Positions 52,701 through 64,000 of a stretch of 64,000 nucleotides of DNA are shown piece after piece. Under the pieces are notes generated by a model, which made no database searches, had not been told where the DNA came from, and saw only the letters and a list, made by a program, of their open reading frames with translations. Position 1 is the stretch's first letter, and each line of letters begins with the position of its first letter. The stretch is from Chamaea fasciata. Its lineage: Eukaryota > Chordata > Aves > Passeriformes > Sylviidae. The translations under genes were made by a program, and so were the position numbers. The stretch covers positions 42,986,144-43,050,143 of the forward strand of contig JARCOQ010000003.1 in the NCBI GenBank assembly GCA_029207755.1. Reading direction: 5' to 3'.

Positions 52701-55700
52701 AAAGAGAAGATGGAGCAACTGTGCTTCTAATGAATCTGTAATGAGTTCTAGGGCTGGGTAACCATGCAGAGTTGAGGGATTTGCATAATAATTGCTATAG
52801 CTGCACTAAAACTATAGGGCTTTTTTTCCAAAAGAAATGAGAATTGTTGCACAATTTAGTGAAAAATTCAGCTTTTGTAGCTTCTCCAGCAATATCACAA
52901 CTGTAACTAAGGAAAAAAAACTGTAAGGAAGATGCAGTGATGGCACTTCACTTTTGCATGTGTAAAAAGTGTGCCTGAAAGCAATGGATTTTGTAGCCTG
53001 TGTAATTAAAAAGAAATAAATTTGAATTTTATACTAATTGGGTCTTCTTCAGCCAATATTACGATTCAGAAGTGAATAACTGAGAAATACAGAGTGTAAG
53101 TAAAATAGGTAAAGGCTTCCCCAGCATCCTTGCTCACTAACAAACCAAGAAAATTCTTTTTTAATAAGAGGAATACTTATGAAAAAAGATTATTTGATTT
53201 CTGTTGCAGGAGAAAGATCTTTTTTTAGCCCAGCGTTGTTGCAGGCTACTATTGGTGTGTTTACTTATTTGGCTTTTTTTCTGTTTAGTTTTACTTTCTA
53301 CTTTGGTTCTTACAGTATACAGTAAAGGGTTCAAAACTGCATTCCTTGATTTCCTGTAACACAGCAAGAAAGACCTCTCACTTTCTAAATTGACTAAAAC
53401 TAGAAGATTCTGAGGGCTCTGAAACAGTGAACTGGAAATTCTGATTTTTATTATTTTCTATATTGACATAGAATTTATAATTAAAAATTCCAGTTGCACA
53501 GTTTTCCAGGCAGAGATTGTTCTACAATAAAATTACTTCATCTATATGCTGCCTGTCTTGCTTTATTCAATCGTTTGTTCTGTCAGGAACCATTTTTCAC
53601 TTTGTAGAAGTGTTGGATTTTCTTACTGGTATCAAAGGGCAGCATTAAAATGAACCTCATCTCATGTCCGCATGGTGTGATAGGAGGAGAGTGGTACACA
53701 ATGCTGTGCTTGTGATTTGAGGCACTGTACTGGCCACAGTCACCACTGTGACTGCAAAAATAAAGCTCTTGTTATTCCTCTCTTTGGGTTTCTTTCTGCT
53801 CCATCAGGTGGTCAGTTCGTGCTGCTTGGCCTCTTCTCAGAGCCAGGCTGGTTCTCTTTCTGCCAGGATCCTTTCTGCTTTTGTTTTCTATGGTTTCACT
53901 GATCAGATTATGTTTCTCCAGAAAGTGCTCCCTAGAGCAATTTCAGCTGTTCTCTGCCTCCTGATGTTGCACCACTTGTCTGCATTTTTATGGTCTGACC
54001 CTGTCTGTTGCTGGATGTGTGGCACTCTGACAGTACAGGCAGCTTCTGGAAAAAGACAGTGGAGGACAAAAATCCAGAGAGATTCAGCTCTTTGGATGGT
54101 GGATATGGTCCAAGAGTGCAGGGGCAAAACATGTTATAAAAGCTTGTGCAAAGTAAAGCGGCTCCGAAGCAGGCATCATCACATTTCGTTCACATTCTTT
54201 GCCTTCCAGGGGTACAGAAGTCAGGCCTCTCCTTTTCTTTTTCCTCTGCCCTGGATGTGAATGTGCCATGGTGGCCCCCACTGATGAAGGATTGAGCACA
54301 GCAGCTGCTGATGGTGCTCAGAGCCGTTTGTATGTCTGAGGTCAGCAAAAGCAGCCAGTTCACCTCAGTCTCCAGCTGCAGGCTGATGAGCTGGTTTGTC
54401 TCAATGAGACATGGATGCTGGGCTTCACTCTGTCTTGTTATCATGGGCAGTCTGTACAAAGAAATTCTCAGTTCTGGCTCCTATCTCCAACCAGAAGCCT
54501 TGATGTTGCAGGAGGTCAGTGTTACGTGAGGTGTCAGAAAGTACATGGTTAGCATCACACTTGTACCAGTCTTGTGGGCTTTGGACTATAACAGAGTGAA
54601 CTGTCATTTCCTTACAACCTGAAATCCTTGATGTGCTTTCTTGGCATCAACAAAGTTTCTTTTTTTTAAGCTCTTTGCCATGTCCCAAGTCTGGAGTAGA
54701 ACAAACATTCAAGGTGATTTGAACTCACCAAAATATTTAATTCAGATTTATTTAGCTCTGCTGCTGAACTAAATTGTTTATGTTAATGGCATCGAGAACA
54801 GCAAATGACTTGATTAGGAAGAGAAAAATTGATTGATAAACTTCTCTTATTTTCTTGGAGAATAATTTGGCTTCTTTGAAGTAGTCTTGCTTTTGAGTCA
54901 TTACCGTGACGTTACTTGTGTGTGCGACTGTACTCCAAAACAGTTTTTTTCTTCAAAATGTGGCCTGTAAAAGCTTTTTCAAATATTCCTTGCTTCAATG
55001 CAACTTTAGGAACATTTTGAGATTTGAAATTGATATGTTTTCTACAAGGAAATGGTAGAGTTTTGAAAATGCTTGTCACAGTTTTTAGTTTATCTGAGTT
55101 GAAAACAATCAAGTGATTAACAAGCAATGATTTTTGTCTTTAATTCTCATATCAAAGCTGTTTGTGTTAACAAGATAAAATGCATTCTGAGGCAATATGT
55201 GCAAAAGCTTGTTTATCAGTGAGAAGAATAAAGTTATCCTCATTTAACCTGAAATTTTTTCTTTGCTTTGTGCATTTTCTGAATACTTCTAAAACATTTA
55301 ACTGAAAAAATAATTTATATTTGAACTGCACTAGCACAATTTTATCTTCCTGTTTTGTATTTTATTGTTTAATTTAAAACAAATCTGTAAGAAGTAAAGG
55401 GACTATTTATAAAATACCACTGTTTTTTCAAAAAACGTTTAATGCTACTGAGACTCATACATCTTTAAGTATCATCAGAAATGAGTTACTCAGTAAAGAA
55501 AATGATGACTTGCTACTTTCTAAAGTTATTATAAGCATAAATCCATCTGTGACTACTTGTATTGGAGTAGCATGTAGGATTTTCCACAAAAAACTTCTTG
55601 CCCTAGCTTTGCTATCTCATTTGAGCCAATTCTGTGTATCCCAGGTGAGCCCCAGAACAACCACATTTCGTGTTTGACTTCCCCTTCCACACAGCCTGTC

Positions 55701-56122
55701 ATTAGAGGAGCTCAGTCCTATGACCTCTTGCTCTATCCTTGTTACATCTTCTTGTGCCAGTTACCTACTGTGAACCGTGAATGCTCATCAGGACTTGAAG
55801 CAGTAGGCTTCCAGACTCTGTCTGGGAGTTTTATGCAGGTGGACAAAGGAGCTGTGATTGAGGCAAAGAGATTTTCACTTCCTTTTTTTTCCAGTGGCAG
55901 TACTGTGAGCACTGTCTATTTGAACTCTTTGATTCAATCTGCAGTGCCTCACCCCATCAATAATTTGTTCTGTCGTTCTCTGTCAAATTTGATACAGTCT
56001 TCGTGGAAAAGACAGGAGAATCCTTATAAACCCTCTAATAAACATTTTCTGTTTCTTTATAAATTCAGAGTTTTGTTCATTGTTCCTGACCACAGTTTAA
56101 AATGATGCTGTCTTCATTTGTC

Positions 56123-56140
56123 TTTTTTTTTTTTTTTTTT
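56123..56140. repeat. T18 mononucleotide run
   Basis: Eighteen T in a row, followed directly by AAATGCAATG. Simple repeat. Confidence 0.9.
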
Positions 56141-56247
56141 AAATGCAATGTGCTGATGATTTGGGGCTGTTTTGAAGCAGAGCTTTAGAAACATCACTGA
56201 ATGCTGTGGGAGGTTGAACTCAAAATCCATTATTATTAGATAAAAAG

Positions 56248-56274
56248 TTTAATTGCTCAGGAAGAGCAATTAAA
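56248..56274. repeat. Perfect 11-bp inverted repeat
   Basis: TTTAATTGCTC (56248-56258) and GAGCAATTAAA (56264-56274) are perfect reverse complements around the 5-nt spacer AGGAA. As RNA it would form a tight stem-loop; as DNA each arm carries a TAATT homeodomain-type site. Function unknown. Confidence 0.85.
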
Positions 56275-58317
56275 TCAAGATCTCAGAGTTGTAGTTTTGT
56301 TCCCCAAGAGCTGGAACTACTGAGAGGTGCTGATCTCAGGAGATGACCAGGAAAAAGGATACAAAGCTGTCAAATGAGAGAATTAGTAACTGAACTTACT
56401 AAAAATGAACATCAGAGTGATTAATGGGATAAGTGATTATTTTTTTCTTTTTAATTTTTCCAACTGTTCACATGTTTTCTCTGGCAGGAGGGCACTTTTT
56501 GTCTCCTATGAGGAATATCCCGCTTAGATGACACAGAAATGCTTGAAGCTTGTGTATCAAGCTTGGTTTGTGAGTTTTTTGAAAGATTTTGGTAGTTTGA
56601 AGATGTCAGTTGTGAAGATGTTTCTGCTAATGTGGGTCCTTCCTGCTCCTTGTGTTTTGTGTTGCATTGATCTTTGAGGATGTTCTAGTTTTCTTTTCAT
56701 TCTTGTGTTTCACTTACAAATATTTCAATTTAGCTGAAGCCGCTCAGAACAGAGGTAAGTTTTTCAAGGGGCTTTTGGAGGGATCTCTTATTTTTTTTTT
56801 TTTCTGTTTTTACTAGAAAGTCTTTAAGTATTGGGCTCTTAGGCAGAAGAATTTTTATCAAAATTATAAAGGGAAATGTGAAAAAATGGTAACAATAGGG
56901 AGAAAACTATTTAAAAGTGTTGAGTTGAAATACCATTTGTCTTGTGTTTGGATTGGGTGTTCCCTGTTATGCCCTGTGGCAAGTAACTTGCCTGTGCTGG
57001 GTTGTGCTGATGCAGCACTAGAGACAGCTGTTCACACTGAAGTCTATCTTTGTCTGTGTTGGCCATTTCAGTCTGTGAGGGCATGCTGAGCTGGAAGCAT
57101 ATTAAGTAATGCAGCTAAAATGGGATTTTGCTGACATCACTTTTATCAGCCAGTCTTTCAAAGATGCAGAGACCTAAATGTCCATGCAGAAGAGAGGAAA
57201 CTTGTTTTCTGACACAGGATCTTCCCATTTCTGTTTTACTGTCTTTGCCACTCTCTTCCCATCCTTTGGATCTCTTGGATTCAGAATGAAGTACTGTGGT
57301 ACCCTCTAACCCATCTCTCTGCAGCAGTTCCTGTGCTTCTGATACTCTTCAATGTGTCCACTTTCCCAAAGGCTGCCTTCCCCACCAGCCCACCTGAGCT
57401 GCAAATTTTCTGCATGTGGTTTTTGGGGTTAAGCTGCTTGCTGACACTGACTCTATAGCAACAGAGACAGTTGGTGCAGATACTGAAGCTGTGCCTGCCG
57501 ATAGATGAAATACCTTTGTTGATAGACTTTTTGAAGAGGGGTAAATGGAAGTAGAAGAAAAAAAAAGAGTAAAAAAGCAGGTCAAAAGCTGAGCCTTGCT
57601 GAAAGGATGAAAGGAGTTAGAGTTTTTTCTGTGGTATGTACCAGCTGATTAACTTTTTTGCTTTGACTTTTTCAAGTTAGAGTCTCCCTCTGAGGAGAGT
57701 TTGAGGGCCTCCTTGATAGGCATTGTCAATCACAATAAGTCATAAAATCTGTCACCTGAGATGCCTTACCCTCCATGAACTGTTGGCATGTCCCAAGCTG
57801 TCCTTTGGTGTGACGGGTGGGGCATCTCTGTGCTGGAGGCTGGAAAACAATCTCCCCGAACACTGGCTATTTCTGATAGCAGGGATATCCCCAGTGAACT
57901 TCTGAAGCATTCTGGTCCTTCGGGTGGCACAGAGATCCAGTCCATCACCTGGGGTGAAACATGGATTGGCAGTATGCAGTGTATCCTTTTCCACAGCTGA
58001 GGATGGGACTTGCTTTCACCTTGATAATGCTTTTAGAAATAGCTTTAACTTTGGTTGTGTTTAATAATCTTCAGCTGTGGGTCTGTTGAAGCAGTGTGCA
58101 GTTTGGAGCAACAAACTGAGCAGTTGGACACTTGGATTCAGCTCCTGTCTGTGATCCCTGTACTCTTGGCTGATGTTGACACAGTACCCATGTCTTTCGG
58201 AGTCTCTGTTCATGTAATTGAAATGGTGAAACAGTTCCTCTCTCTGGGAAGGGCATCACTTTGTTTTTGGGACCAGCAGCAAGTGGTAGTCCTTTAAAGG
58301 CAGGGTGATGAGTGGTT

Positions 58318-59290
58318 TATAGAATTGTAGAATGTTAAGGGTTGGAAGGGACTATAAAAGATCATGCATTCCCAACCTCCCCTGCCATGAGCAGGGTCAC
58401 CTCCTGCTAGACCAGGCTGTTCAAGGCCTTACCCAACTTGGCCTTCAACACTGCCAGAGTTGGGGCATCCACAGCTTCTTCGGGCAACCTGTTCCAGTGT
58501 CTCACCACCCTCACAGTAAAGAATTTCTTCCTAATATCTAATCTAAACCTACCCTCCTTCGGTTTGTACCTCTTCCACCTTGTTCTATCACTGCATTCCT
58601 GACAAAGGGTCCCCTCCAGCTTCTCTGTATCCCCCTTTGGATACTGGAAGGTTGTAATGAGGTCTTTGTACAACCTTCTCCAGGCTGAAGAGACACAACT
58701 CTCTCAGCCTGTGTTCATAGGAGAGGTGCTCCAGTCCTCTGATCAATATTGTGGCCTCCTCTGGACTTGCCTCAACAGTTCCATGTCCTTCTTATGTTGG
58801 GGACACCAGTGCTGGATGCAGGACTCCAGGTGGGTGACTCACAAGTCTCTCCTGAATGGCAGGATCACCTCCCTTGACCTGCTGGCCACATTCCTTTGGA
58901 TGCAGCCCAGGATTTCCTTAGTTTTCTGGGCTGCGAGCACACGTTGCCAGCTCATGTTGAGTTGTTCATCAACCATCACCCCAAAATCTTTGCTGGAAGG
59001 GGTGGTCTCCAACCCTTCTCTGCCCAGCCTGTAGGTGTGCCTGGGATTGCCCCAGCCCACATGTGGGACCTTGCACTATGCTTGGTTGAACTTCATAGGT
59101 TTGCATGGGCTCACCTCTCCAGCCTGTCCATGGATGCCATCCCTCCCCTCCAGTGCAGTGTTGTCTGCACCTCAAGGCTAGGTGTCTTCAGTGAACTTGG
59201 TGAGGGAGCACTCAATCCCACCATCAGCATCACTGACAAAAATGCTGAACAGTGTCAGTGCCAGCAGTGACCCCTGGGGACCCACACTGC
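58318..59290 (-). mobile_element. 5'-truncated, inactivated CR1 LINE (reverse transcriptase C-terminal part and 3' UTR)
   Basis: The 3' end of the element, with its ATTCTA-type tail, is at about 58318-58335. On the minus strand the translated pieces are typical of CR1 ORF2. 58407-58673 keeps an 88-codon open piece with FRLDIRKKFF and HWNRLPEE motifs and DAPTLAVLKAKL near its end. 58839-59060 carries a KDFGVMVDEQLNMSWQ block, AAQKTKEILGCI and SREVILP. Further upstream a LFSIFVSDADGGIECSL segment is followed by KFTEDT and a stop (59178-59200 region), where the family has the catalytic FADD motif, so the active site is lost as well as the frame. Homology becomes unclear beyond about 59290, and 59290-59455 may be foreign or very diverged. 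It cannot be active. Confidence 0.93.
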
Positions 59291-60924
59291 TTCCTCCTGG
59301 AGGAGGTTGCTTGCAGCTGTCACCTGCAGGCTGCTGGGGGTAGAATGTCCCATCTTGGGCAGAAGCCCAAGGAGCCTGAGAGCTGCTCTCTTTTTGCCGA
59401 AAGATAATTCCCAGAGGGGACTTCTATTAACTATTCTGGCTAGTCCAGAGGACATTTAATCTACTCAGTGTTTTAGGAAAAAATGAGAATCCTCATTTCA
59501 TTTCAGCCATTGCAGTGAATGAAGTACACTTTTTGGGAGGCTGAGATTTGCCCTTAAATACAGTCCAGCCATACAAACTGTCCCTTTGGTCTGAAGCTGC
59601 TTGGTCTGAAATAGTTGTGGTTCCCATCAGCTAGAATTCCCATCAGGGTACCCCAAGTACATTATTGCCTCTGTGATTTTTGTAAGAAGTTTTTTCCTGA
59701 AATAGACATTTTTGGACAGTGAAAGATTTTATTTTCTCTATTGTCCATCAGGTTCCTTCATCCACATCTGGAATGCTATGATTACCCAATCCACAGCAAC
59801 AAAGATAATTTAAGTCTTAAAAAGACAGCAGTAGCTTGTGGAAAGGATTTATAGCTTATTAGGGTGCCTTTATATTTTTTCTCTGTCTAAAAAACGTTTG
59901 CATTATTGTGTCATTTTTAAGAATGAAATTGCCCTCAGGGAAAATTAAAATCCATCACAAAAATGTACTTGAGAGTAGCATTGTTTTCCTAGAAATCACA
60001 GTAAATACAAGAAGCACTATAGGTAAATAGTGAAACGGCAGAGTCTGTTTCTTGGGCAGTTTAGGGCAAAAGAACAAATATTCTTCAAATAATTGGCAAA
60101 GCAGGATAATTACTTTTATATTTGTTATAAGTGAGATGCGGTATATCTGTGTGGCCTTGCCCATGCCCAGTAGAAAGCAGATTACACCAAAACCTTTCAG
60201 AACTGATGAAGTCTTAAGACAGTGCAAATCAAGTAAGGGAAATCCAGTGTCATTTAATGCTTTTGTGCTAATTCCTTAAGTAAGGACGGCAGAAGATAAA
60301 AGGTTAATCAGAGGTGATTCTTACTAGACTGCATGGCGATTTTTATGGCAGGGTGACAGAAGCTGTGACACAAGGGTTTCTTTTCATTCCCCTTCATTTT
60401 GTGTGTGTCCCCACTGCTCCTTGCACTGTGAAGCTCGGCAGGTGTGTTGTGCCGTCTGAACCTGGTAAGTCATTACATGCCTGGCTGGCTGCAGGAGGGG
60501 GCTGGCAAGGCCCGTGAGCTCAGGGCAGTAGGGCAGGAGGTGGCACTGTTCACTCTATGCTGCCCATCAGTGTGCTTCTGGTCCAGAACCTCTCTGTACC
60601 AGAGATGCCTGTTTTTCAAGGAAGGCATGACAGAGAAAGTTGAGGGAGAGCTCCTTAAATCACAGAGAATGGATTTGTGGAGAAGCCCTGCAGGAAGAGG
60701 TGACAACCTCCTGTGGCAGGGGTTGTGTGTCAGAGTTCTGTGAAGTGACCGTACTTGGCTCCCAGTTGTCAATTTGACCAGTTCAGCTGGTCAATACCTC
60801 TTACAGATCTGATTTGGTGGGAGAACAAGCACTCAAGACTCTGTTAAAAAATAATTATGAAAACATAAATATGTTAATGCTTTTCAAAGAATTGTAGCTA
60901 TCCAAATGACATGGACCTTCCCGC

Positions 60925-60940
60925 AAAAAAAAAAAAAAAA
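60925..60940. repeat. A16 mononucleotide run
   Basis: Sixteen A in a row on the + strand followed by TTTTG. No retroposon body is recognised before it, though 60440-60740 is more GC-rich than its surroundings. Confidence 0.9.
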
Positions 60941-63900
60941 TTTTGACCAAAATCAAATGTCAGAAATCAAAGCTGTATTTTCCAATGCTGACATGTTCCA
61001 TTTTGCTTTAGTGAAGCAATAATCGCTTCCTGCTGCTAATTGCAATCGTTTGCCCTGTTTAAATATCTTCTGGGGAAGACCAAGGAGAATGAAGTTATTA
61101 AAAATTGGGGTTTCTTTGGGTTCATTTGAAATGAATCATTATTAAGCAATTCTGCTTTACAACTTTTTAGAAAGTGAGTTTTTAATTGCTGCTCCTCAAA
61201 TGCCTTTTTTAGGGTATGATTCCCCTTTGGACATCTTTTCTCTTTAGGTAATCTAATTTTTAAAAATGCTGAAAGTGGGAATAATGCACAATTAAGAATA
61301 AGAGTTGCACCTCTCATTAGGGACACGATAGACTGACAGAGTCATATGAAACACAGAGGAAGCAGAGATAAGCTTTATTCCCCCACTCTTGTTTGCCCTG
61401 ACCCTGTGTGGATGCACCTAGAAGTCTGACACAAATTCAGGTACATTTGTGCATCTGTATATGTTAAAAGGAAACTTGTAATTGATATTTCAGTGTGGAT
61501 ATAGAAAAGGAGAATGTCAGAAAAATCTTGTTGTTTTTTTTTTTCTTCTTCTTCAGGACAAAATATTTGAGAATTTCTCTGCCTCTTAAAGATTATAAGA
61601 AATGATGGTAGAAACATTAGAAGAACCCAATGGAAAATAGCAGCAAATTGAAAAGAACAGTTGTAATTGAAATAAGGAAAGAAAACAACTCATAAGTTGA
61701 TTTGAAAAAATGTGGAGAATTCAAATTCAGCTGAATAATCCTTTAAAGAGAGATTTTTTTTCATACTAGATCTTACTGAATCTTGCAGTAACATACTGCT
61801 TCACTGCCTCTGGAAATTCATTTGTGCTTGTAATCTAAGACTCCTAAGGCTAATCTAAGCTTTCCTGTGCTGCTGAGGAGGTGTACAATAAGCGGTCAAT
61901 TGATTTGTGTTACTCTACCTAGTTTCAGGAGCACTTATTATACCAAATATCTTTTACTTTTCTGGGCACTCCAGCTCATCTCTCTTTGTTGCTGAGTTGT
62001 CATGCAATAGTAAGCATCTTATAGTGCTTACTTTCCAAAATACCACTTTTGTTTGTTTGTATTCTAACAACATATTAATTTTATTTCAATTTACGTATGG
62101 TTTCTGATCTTTCATGTGTTACTGTTTCCATATAAAGCATTTTTTGCCCAGCTGAGTATTAAGTCCTTGCCAGCTCTTTATAATTCACTGAAAGCCCATT
62201 TTCTGTTTCACACATCAGTTTGCATTGCAGCTAGGGTGGAATCTGTTATGTATTTGTGTGCTGTTTTCTCACACAGGCAAATCCTTTCATTCTCACCACT
62301 TCCACCAGGAGGTTACAGCTATTTAGCTGGTCATGCACATGAACCGGAAAGTCTTTTGTGGAGGTACTCGACTCAAAACACTGAATTTGTTTTCCAGGAT
62401 CTTTTTATACATTTCTACCTGTATAAAAAAAGGTAGATACAATGGTCCTGTATATACATATATCACAGTAATTTCTTTCAGGCCTTGTGAGTTTTGCTTG
62501 GTTCAGCCCCTATAGATCCATTAGGCTGCAGCCTAATGAATTAAAGAATTATGAATATTAATGATTAAATACCCCTCTGTGTCCCAGCTCTGACCATCTT
62601 CTTGTGTGAGGAATGACCATTTTTATATAGTTGACTACAAAGCCTGTCCATTGAATGACTTCTGCTGTGTAATCTGAAATGCCATCATTTGTTTTAAGGT
62701 AAAACAGTTTTGGAGTTTCCTAACTGTTATTTCAAGTACCTTTCTGCAGAGAATAGTGAAGTGTTAGCATTTAGAGAATAAGCATTCTTTCAAGGTAGCT
62801 ACACTAAAATTTCAGAAGCTTAACCACAAAATGTTTCAAGAAATGAATCTTTAGATCATCTTTGGCCAGGCAGAAGTATAACCCATGTGCTGTGCTGACA
62901 TGATGGCTTGATCAGACTGACCTAAACTGCCTGTGGGATCTAGACCAATTAACAGACTTGACCAGAATAATATCCATTGGCCTTTCCTTTTATTTTTTAG
63001 GTGACACCTTCTGGCTTCATTGGAGTTGTAGTTCTGAGGTAGAACTTCATTAGGATACCTCTTTTCCTGTTGTGTCTGTGTGCTTCTGTTCCAGCAGTTT
63101 GTGCAAAGATGCTATGTGGGCTCTGAAGTTCTTTAAGTTCATTAACTACTTCCGTATTTGTCTCTGTGTGTGTACGTGTATGTTTGTCTGCCCTACAAAC
63201 AGTATTTGTAACTGGGAACTCCTTGCCTTCATTTGTTGTGGGCCTCCTTTCAACATTATTATACTGTGACTTTTTAGTCTCTGGCTGTGGGTTGGTGCAT
63301 CCTGGGTTTGTCTCTGTGGAGGAAAATGAGTATCTTTGGTGTGTTAGTTGCATTTTTATGTAAGCAATATATTCCAGGTTAAATTCACATATCTGCCACA
63401 TCTTCCTCACATTCACCTGTTCTTTTAATTTGGATGGGAGAGGAAGTGTCTCTGTGGGGCTCTGAGGATTTCCACATCTCCTGGGAGTTAATTTTGCCCC
63501 CTCTTTAGAACAGGTCAATAGTGCTTATCAGGCAGCAGGGTTACTGGCATCAGGCTACACTGCTGTGAGCTGAGGCTTTCTGGTTTCTCCCAGAAGTGAA
63601 ACCAGACATCTTTTCAGAGGCACTTAGCCAAAAAGAGGATTTCCTAGAATTTTAATCATACCCCTTATGTTTTCACCCTAATACTGTACTTTGGAGCTGT
63701 GCTAATTGACCTGATGTTCTGGTTTTAGATTCATGGTAGTAACCCTCAGAGCTAATTTACACAACGTGCTCTGAACTGAACTTGGTAATGCAAATATAAT
63801 GTCCTATTAGCAAACTGTGAATGGTTCCTACTGGGATTTGTACAATGATTCTGAGTTCATTATTACTGTCATTCAATACTGTGGATGGGTAGAGGAAAAA

Positions 63901-64000
63901 TAATTAAACAAAGTAGTACTTGAAATCCCAGAAGGAATGTAAAATCAACAAAGTTGAAAACCCAGAAGTCTTAACTTGTGCTTAATATATACACTCTGTG

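Larger units (their letters stand above)
23305..64000 (+). other. DISC1: DISC1 intron 9 equivalent (5' part, at least 40.7 kb)
   Basis: From the exon 9 donor to the end of the window I find no exon resembling human exon 10, which should start by completing a codon with two bases and continue the helical region. The intron is therefore at least 40,696 bp, in line with the very long introns of the human gene. It holds T-rich tracts, a CpG island, hairpins, inverted repeats and two CR1 fragments, listed separately. Other long ORFs (53748-54260 plus, 55674-56105 plus, 62997-63518 minus) show no recognisable domains. I see nothing further in the remaining sequence. Confidence 0.75.

Noticed and set aside
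55674..56105. 143-codon plus-strand ORF as a possible retrogene
   Set aside because: No family resemblance, no poly-A tail or flanking duplication; the 18-T run after it has the wrong orientation for a tail on this strand.
58657..59270. Plus-strand ORFs of about 125 codons within the CR1 region
   Set aside because: They are the antisense of the CR1 reverse transcriptase fragment.

Overview
This is vertebrate, almost certainly avian, nuclear DNA. The evidence is AT-rich intronic sequence on both strands, canonical GT-AG splice junctions, two CR1-type LINE fragments (the dominant bird retroposon family) and a solo LTR of a type I recognise from bird genomes. There are no bacterial genes, operons, CRISPR arrays or ribosome-binding sites. 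Nearly all long ORFs are chance open frames in intron sequence.

The only protein-coding gene I can support is an orthologue of DISC1 (disrupted in schizophrenia 1) on the + strand. Three consecutive internal exons are visible: 7651-7705 (55 nt), 12158-12260 (103 nt) and 23116-23304 (189 nt). Their phases join exactly (0, then 1), and together they encode the coiled-coil stretch around human residues 546-660. By orthology they correspond to human exons 7, 8 and 9. The first 7.6 kb is the end of the preceding intron. Everything after 23304, at least 40.7 kb, is the start of one very large intron (intron 9 equivalent). I did not find exon 10.

Within the introns, region by region: 1-7650 holds a 38-base T run and a TTTA microsatellite that runs into the first acceptor. 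7706-12157 has nothing recognisable. 12261-23115 contains a 33-base T run, an imperfect hairpin (15051-15114), a solo LTR (17381-17968) and a CAA-rich repeat. 23305-64000 contains T-rich tracts, a TATA-bearing structured segment near 25.7 kb, an isolated CpG island (39310-39540), a GGA microsatellite, a 21-bp hairpin (41285-41342), two perfect 11-bp inverted repeats (42197-42224 and 56248-56274), an old CR1 3' fragment (46683-46780) and a larger dead CR1 (58318-59290), the last two both on the minus strand.

The most interesting unexplained signals are the CpG island deep inside the intron downstream of exon 9, the hairpin at 41.3 kb whose two wobble pairs favour + strand RNA, and a phase-compatible possible alternative terminal exon at 44.6 kb. 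The island could be an alternative or antisense promoter; in human an antisense RNA, DISC2, overlaps exon 9. All three are inference from sequence alone.
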